Below are positions 5,608-9,126 of a stretch of 9,126 nt of DNA, piece by piece; positions within the stretch are counted from its first letter, which is position 1; each line of letters starts with the position of its first letter. The stretch is taken from contig CAAEKQ010000019.1 of the NCBI GenBank assembly GCA_900756575.1, forward strand, positions 1 to 9,126, in the 5' to 3' direction. The DNA is from an uncultured Oscillospiraceae bacterium (lineage in GTDB: Bacteria; Bacillota; Clostridia; Oscillospirales; Oscillospiraceae). The notes below the pieces were generated by a model. That model was not told where the DNA came from. It did no database searches and saw only the letters and a list, made by a program, of their open reading frames with translations. Made by a program: the position numbers and the translations under genes.

Positions 5608-6923
5608 ACCGAGAAGAGTTTAACGAGTCTTTGAGCCAGCTGGAACAGCAGTTGGAGGAAATGAACAATCGGCTGGAAGACGCAAGAGAGCAGCGGAACA
5701 GCCTGCTCCGGGAGCGGTTTGACCTCAAGGAGCAGCGCCGGTATCTCCGTACTCAGCGCCGGGAAGCGTTGGAGGCCGATAATCAGGAGCGTGCTGATCG
5801 TTTGGAAGCACGGCTGGAGGAACTCCAAGGCAAGCTCGACGAGATCGACAGCAGCATTGAGGAGATCGAGGAGGTCATTGAGGCCACCAACGACAGCATG
5901 GATGAAGTTCGCGACACCGTGGACGATGCCAAGGATCAGATGAACGACGCACAGGAAGCCGCCGAGGATGCCAAAGCGGCAGACGCAGATGCTGCTGAAG
6001 CACAGTTTGACCTGGGTGAACAGTGGGATAAGGCCATGGAAGGCCTGAACCAGATGCTCCAAAAGGGCCTGCAAAAGGTATCCGACACCCTGGAGCATGT
6101 GGACTTTGAAAGCATCGGTCAGGATGTAAGCTGCGCGGTGAACAAGGCGTCCCAGAATGTAAAAACCGCTTTTAACGAAGTAAAGGATAACCGCCAGAAG
6201 CCCGGCGGCGTAGGGGACTATCGGGTTTCCGGCAGCGGCGTTTTGGATGGTGGCTGCTATAACCGCATCACCTGCACTGGCGCCTGCAAGGTTTCCAGCG
6301 ATCTTGTTTGCCGGGGAATCTCCACCAGTGGCAGCTTCCATGCCTGCGGCAACGTGGATTGCAGCGGCGAGATTCGCTCCAGCGGCGCATTCCACAGCGA
6401 GGGCAATGTGGAGGCGGGCGGCTTTTCCGGCAGCGGCTCCACGAAGATTCAGGGCAACCTCAAGAGCGGCCTACTGAATATCCCCGGCAGCATGCGGGTG
6501 GACGGCAATATCTCCGCTGGTGAGATGCGGGTCAGTGGCAGCCTGAAGGTGGGCGGTGACTGCGAGGCTGAGAGCTTTACAGCCAGCGGCGGAATCAGCG
6601 TGGGCGGAATTGTTAATGCCGACGTGGTGAAGATTCGCCTGAGCCGTGGAGCCAGCACCGTTGGTTCCATCGGCGGCAGCCAGGTGACGGTGGAGCAGTC
6701 CGCCACTGCCGGGCTTCTGTCCTCCATTTTGAAGCCCAAGTACGGCACCCTGGAGTGTGACAGTATCGAGGGGGATCAGGTGGATCTGGCCGGCGTACAG
6801 GCCAGCACCGTTCGCGGCACCCGTGTGATCATTCGCAGCGGCTGCACCATCGGCCAGGTGGAATACTCCGAGGCCTGCACCGTGGAAGACGGCGCGCAGG
6901 TGGGCCAGTGCGAAAAGGTCTGA
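5604..6923 (+). CDS. Bactofilin-like polymer-forming protein with long N-terminal coiled coil
   Basis: 439 residues. Residues 1 to about 135 are highly charged, with heptad-like Leu/Ile spacing (LSQLEQQLEEMNNRLED, RLEARLEELQGKLDEIDSS), a long coiled coil; 136-200 is a further helical linker. From about 204 to 435 follows a Gly/Ser-rich beta-solenoid with a visible 17-18-residue repeat (ISTSGSFHACGN, IRSSGAFHSEGN, SGSGSTKIQGN, NIPGSMRVDGN, RVSGSLKVGGD, TASGGISVGG), the hallmark of bactofilins. Bactofilins self-assemble without nucleotide into filaments on the membrane and organise cell-wall enzymes or appendages; in Bacillus subtilis YhbE/YhbF are linked to flagella. No signal peptide, so cytoplasmic. 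Much longer than usual bactofilins. Six cysteines cluster at 218-253 in the first coils. AAAGGA lies eight bases before the start, which overlaps the DUF4004 stop. Membership in the bactofilin-like group is firm; polymerisation is inferred. Confidence 0.85.
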   Translation: MNREEFNESLSQLEQQLEEMNNRLEDAREQRNSLLRERFDLKEQRRYLRTQRREALEADNQERADRLEARLEELQGKLDEIDSSIEEIEEVIEATNDSMDEVRDTVDDAKDQMNDAQEAAEDAKAADADAAEAQFDLGEQWDKAMEGLNQMLQKGLQKVSDTLEHVDFESIGQDVSCAVNKASQNVKTAFNEVKDNRQKPGGVGDYRVSGSGVLDGGCYNRITCTGACKVSSDLVCRGISTSGSFHACGNVDCSGEIRSSGAFHSEGNVEAGGFSGSGSTKIQGNLKSGLLNIPGSMRVDGNISAGEMRVSGSLKVGGDCEAESFTASGGISVGGIVNADVVKIRLSRGASTVGSIGGSQVTVEQSATAGLLSSILKPKYGTLECDSIEGDQVDLAGVQASTVRGTRVIIRSGCTIGQVEYSEACTVEDGAQVGQCEKV

Positions 6924-6946
6924 CCTGCATTCAAATTGCATAACAA

Positions 6947-6984
6947 TCCCTCCCCGGGCATAGCATCCTGGGGAGGGAATTTTT
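6947..6984 (+). terminator. Terminator-like hairpin that also holds the SD sequence of the peptidase gene
   Basis: A 12-pair stem, 6947-6958 with 6967-6978, one G-U pair, eight-base loop, followed by AATTTTT and directly by the ATG at 6985. The right arm contains GGAGG (6972-6976), eight bases before that ATG. As a terminator it would end the bactofilin transcript at the peptidase start codon; in read-through RNA it would hide the peptidase ribosome binding site. I found no convincing separate promoter for the peptidase between 6924 and 6946. Confidence 0.75.
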
Positions 6985-8292
6985 ATGGACAACGCTATGA
7001 TGGAACTTGCACTCCGGCGGGCGGGCTTTGGTTCGCTGGAGGAGTGGCGGGAGAAAACGGGCGGTCCGACGGCGGTGGCGGACATGGCGCTGATGCCCTA
7101 TCTGGTGGGCTATGAGCTGTATCGGGTGCGGGCCGGGGATACGCTGACGAAAATTGCGGGATTATACGGTACCACGGTGGAATCAATCGAAACGGCGAAC
7201 CCGGATGTGCAGCCCGGACGGTTGGGAATCGGGCGAATTTTGGTGGTGCCATTGGGATTTTCCGTGGTGCCGGAGAATGTGCCCATGAGCTGGGGGCTGA
7301 TGCGGTATGTGATCCGGGGCCTGGAGGCACGCTATCCGGCCCTGTCGGAGCGGGTGATCGGGCAGACGGAATACGGGCGGAGCCTATACCGATTGCAGGT
7401 GGGCACGGGGCCAAGACGGGTGTATTACAATGCGTCCCACCATGCCAATGAGTGGATCACCACTCCGGCGGTGCTGGCGTGCCTGGAGTGGCTATTAGAA
7501 GGAGCAAGCCGGGGGAAAAGCTGCTTGGGTATACCATTGGAGGAACTGCTGCGGCAGGTTACGCTGTATCTGGTGCCCATGGTGAACCCGGACGGTGTGG
7601 ATTTGGTGGTGGGGGCGGCAAATGCCAATGAAACGGCAGCAGCGGAGGCCATTGCCCGGGATTATCCCGAAATTCCGTTCCCGGATGGATGGAAAGCCAA
7701 TCTTCGGGGCGTGGATTTGAACCTGAACTATCCCGCTCAGTGGGATCAGGCCCGGGAGATCAAAGCATCCCAGGGCTATGTATCTCCGGCCCCTCGGGAC
7801 TATGTGGGACCGAAACCCCTTAGCGAGCGGGAAAGCCGGATCATGTTTGACACTACCGAGGAGCTGAACCCCGATTTGACCATCGCGTGGCACACCCAGG
7901 GGAAGGAAATTTACTGGAAGTTTCTTGATCTGGAGCCGGAGGGCGCGCGGAAATTGGGCGAACAGATGGCCCAGGCATCGGGCTATCGCCTGGAGGAGAT
8001 CCCCTATGGGTCTTCGTTTGCGGGATATAAGGACTGGTTCATTCAGGACTTTGACCGCCCGGGCTATACCATCGAGGCGGGAGAGGGGGAAAATCCGCTG
8101 CCCCTAGCTCAGCTGCCGGAGATCGTCCGGGATAATCTGCCCATTTTCCTGCTTGGCATGACCGGCGCAATCCCGGAGACGGGGCTACGGCGGACAGAAC
8201 CCACCATGCCTGCGGTGAAAACATCATCCGTTCGGCGTCAGGAAAGAGCCCAGCTGCCGGAAGGGGACGGTATCGAAGCTGCTTGGGGATAG
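6985..8292 (+). CDS. LysM-containing M14 zinc peptidase, gamma-D-glutamyl-diaminopimelate endopeptidase type
   Basis: 435 residues. A LysM domain lies at about 46-90 (YRVRAGDTLTKIAGLYGTTV ... ILVVP), which binds peptidoglycan sugar chains. It is followed by an M14 metallocarboxypeptidase domain: zinc ligands H153-A-N-E156 and H303, NPDGVD after the central strand, NLRGVDLNLNYPAQWD (substrate-binding Arg/Asn region in the form found in peptidoglycan-cleaving M14 enzymes), and catalytic E364 in YTIEAGEGENPL. The family cuts gamma-D-Glu-meso-diaminopimelate bonds in wall peptides, as Bacillus ENP1 does. No signal peptide is visible, so action may be in the cytoplasm, in the forespore or on recycled muropeptides. 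The start at 6985 has GGAGG at eight bases, inside a hairpin. It follows the bactofilin gene by 61 bases, which hints at a joint envelope role. The last 35 residues are polar and unrelated to the catalytic domain. Confidence 0.88.
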   Translation: MDNAMMELALRRAGFGSLEEWREKTGGPTAVADMALMPYLVGYELYRVRAGDTLTKIAGLYGTTVESIETANPDVQPGRLGIGRILVVPLGFSVVPENVPMSWGLMRYVIRGLEARYPALSERVIGQTEYGRSLYRLQVGTGPRRVYYNASHHANEWITTPAVLACLEWLLEGASRGKSCLGIPLEELLRQVTLYLVPMVNPDGVDLVVGAANANETAAAEAIARDYPEIPFPDGWKANLRGVDLNLNYPAQWDQAREIKASQGYVSPAPRDYVGPKPLSERESRIMFDTTEELNPDLTIAWHTQGKEIYWKFLDLEPEGARKLGEQMAQASGYRLEEIPYGSSFAGYKDWFIQDFDRPGYTIEAGEGENPLPLAQLPEIVRDNLPIFLLGMTGAIPETGLRRTEPTMPAVKTSSVRRQERAQLPEGDGIEAAWG

Positions 8293-8296
8293 AATA

Positions 8297-8336
8297 AGGC
8301 GCACTGCATGGAACTCGTGCAGTGCGCCTGTTCTTT
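8297..8336. terminator. Terminator between convergent genes
   Basis: A perfect 12-pair stem (8297-8308 with 8318-8329), nine-base loop, followed on the plus strand by GTTCTTTT. On the minus strand it is followed by TTATTCT, a weaker U-tract, and lies eight bases beyond the stop of the 101-residue gene, so it probably serves both converging transcripts. Confidence 0.85.
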
Positions 8337-8343
8337 TACCTAT

Positions 8344-8649
8344 TTACATAGAAGCCTGGGCACTATGAGAATCCGACAGCTCCCGGAGCCATTGGGTCAT
8401 CTGGTCAATGCCCTCCTGGGTCAGGGAATAGGTTTCCTGGCCGTCCATTTCGCTTTTTTCATAGCACAGGGGGCCGAACCAATATTCCGCCAGAATGGTG
8501 GCTTCCTCCACATTGGGGCTCAGCTTAAACCGGAGTCCGTTGTAGCTGCCCAGATAGATGTTGTCGTTGTTGAAGGACATATAGTTTGGCACATAGAGAT
8601 CCGGGCCTTTGCCGGAGTCGATCTGCTTAAACGCCTGCGTAAATTCCAT
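8344..8649 (-). CDS. Small cytoplasmic protein of unknown function (101 residues)
   Basis: Not recognised. The start at 8649 has an excellent AAGGAGG seven bases upstream. No signal peptide or membrane segment. The middle part (NDNIYLGSYNGLRFKLSPNV) alternates hydrophobic and polar residues like beta strands, and the C-terminal third (about 70-95, GQETYSLTQEGIDQMTQWLR) looks helical. The single cysteine is in FGPLCYEKSE. It starts 12 bases after the stop of the pentapeptide-repeat gene, so both belong to one minus-strand operon whose promoter lies beyond the window. The position suggests a partner or accessory of the pentapeptide-repeat protein, but the sequence itself shows no function. Confidence 0.75.
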   Translation of the reverse strand: MEFTQAFKQIDSGKGPDLYVPNYMSFNNDNIYLGSYNGLRFKLSPNVEEATILAEYWFGPLCYEKSEMDGQETYSLTQEGIDQMTQWLRELSDSHSAQASM

Positions 8650-8661
8650 CTGACTGCCTCC

Positions 8662-9126
8662 TTACGGTACGATGTTCAGGCCCATGAGCCGGGCGAGATC
8701 CACGGCCTGGGCGGTGGTAACGGTGACATTCTTGAGCTTGTCTATGGTCCAGGTGGCCCCTTCGATGGTGCAGTGGGAAAAATCCAGTCCCGAAAGCTCG
8801 GCCCCGGAGAAATCGCACCGGGTAAAATCGCAGCGATCCACCTTGGCTTTGCCCAGCTTGCAACGGGACAGGCTGCCGCCGGAGAGATTGCAGTCCTCCA
8901 TCACCGAATGCTTGAGGTCACAGACCACCAGACCCATATATTTTCCCTGGCAGCCCTCCAAACGGCAATGGGACAGGGTGCAGTCGGAGAAGTTGGTGCC
9001 CATCATCCGGCAGTCCAGAAACGTGACCTCTCTCAGGCCGCAGCCGGAAAAGCTGCATCCAGACAGGTCGCAGTTCCGGAAGGTCACATGGTCAAAGCCG
9101 GTGCCCTGAAAGCGGGAATCGAGAAA
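8662..9126 (-). CDS. Pentapeptide-repeat protein, cysteine-rich (5' part missing)
   Basis: The frame is open to the window edge, so the N-terminus is missing; 154 residues are visible. They consist of about 25 tandem five-residue units of the form (C/A)-(D/N/x)-(L/F)-(S/T)-x, for example CDLSG CSFSG CGLRE, NFSDC, CDFTR CDFSG AELSG LDFSH. Such repeats fold into a four-sided right-handed beta helix; some members (Qnr, MfpA) mimic DNA and bind gyrase, while most have no known role. Thirteen cysteines occur, all at the same position of the repeat, so they would stack along one or more faces. The C-terminal tail (WTIDKLKNVTVTTAQAVDLA RLMGLNIVP) is a helix-strand cap seen in Qnr-like family members. 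The GTG at 9087 is an internal codon, not the start. No signal peptide can be judged. Cotranscribed with the 101-residue gene downstream. Confidence 0.88.
   Translation of the reverse strand, partial: FLDSRFQGTGFDHVTFRNCDLSGCSFSGCGLREVTFLDCRMMGTNFSDCTLSHCRLEGCQGKYMGLVVCDLKHSVMEDCNLSGGSLSRCKLGKAKVDRCDFTRCDFSGAELSGLDFSHCTIEGATWTIDKLKNVTVTTAQAVDLARLMGLNIVP

Noticed and set aside
5553..6395. 280-codon minus-strand frame opposite the bactofilin gene
   Set aside because: Antisense shadow; its apparent hydrophobic stretches mirror the acidic coiled-coil codons. The plus strand has SD sequence, overlap with the gene before and a recognisable repeat.
6207..6660. DNA-level tandem repeat in the second half of the bactofilin gene
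   Set aside because: The repeated GGCAGC/AGCGGC bases reflect the 17-18-residue protein repeat; units are diverged in DNA, so it is not a recent tandem repeat or CRISPR-like array.
6471..7085. 204-codon minus-strand frame across the bactofilin 3' end, the hairpin and the peptidase start
   Set aside because: Crosses a terminator-like hairpin and two well-supported plus-strand genes; no SD sequence or domain.
8662..9087. Pentapeptide-repeat gene starting at the GTG at 9087
   Set aside because: The repeat pattern continues upstream in the same frame to the window edge and there is no SD before this GTG, so the gene is cut by the window instead.
8672..9109. 145-codon plus-strand frame opposite the pentapeptide-repeat gene
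   Set aside because: Antisense shadow of a perfectly periodic five-residue repeat gene, whose periodic DNA keeps several frames open.

Overview
The window looks like ordinary chromosome from a low-GC-phylum anaerobe (Clostridia; the protein styles and the mix of GC-rich genes with AT-rich spacers would suit Oscillospiraceae or relatives). This rests on the type of TrpRS, GluRS and TagO/WecA proteins, strong AGGAGG-type ribosome binding sites, sigma-A-like promoters with extended -10 elements, intrinsic terminators with U-tracts, and a YhbD (DUF4004)/bactofilin pair of the kind known from Bacillus. No phage, transposon, CRISPR array or plasmid gene was seen.

Layout. 1-1616 (minus): trpS followed closely by the start of a polyprenyl-phosphate GlcNAc-1-phosphate transferase (TagO/WecA type, cut by the window edge), read from one promoter at 1678-1706. 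1707-2640 (plus): an AT-richer island with its own promoter and two small unrecognised genes, one for a short secreted protein (with a possibly damaged start) and one for a 64-residue protein with a C-terminal membrane anchor, closed by a long hairpin. 2619-4617 (plus): gltX overlapped by a MutT-type Nudix hydrolase gene, with promoter and terminator. 4623-4780: a complete tRNA-Pro(UGG) with promoter and terminator. 4781-4905 holds no gene that I can support.

4910-6923 (plus): a DUF4004 regulator (YhbD-like), whose promoter carries a symmetric TAACA/TGTTA operator centred between -35 and -10, overlaps by 4 bases the gene for a bactofilin-like beta-solenoid protein fused to a long coiled coil. 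Right after it, a hairpin that looks like a terminator also contains the ribosome binding site of the next gene, a LysM plus M14 zinc peptidase of the gamma-D-glutamyl-diaminopimelate type (6985-8292). Together these suggest a cell-envelope or cell-shape module: regulator, polymer scaffold and peptidoglycan-peptide hydrolase. 8344-9126 (minus): a small unknown gene downstream of a cysteine-rich pentapeptide-repeat gene that runs off the window, converging on the peptidase gene at a shared hairpin.

Nothing here is clearly a new defence or mobile system. The points most worth a second look are the bactofilin/peptidase module and its RNA hairpin, the regulator's operator, and the two-gene AT-rich island with a broken-looking signal peptide start.
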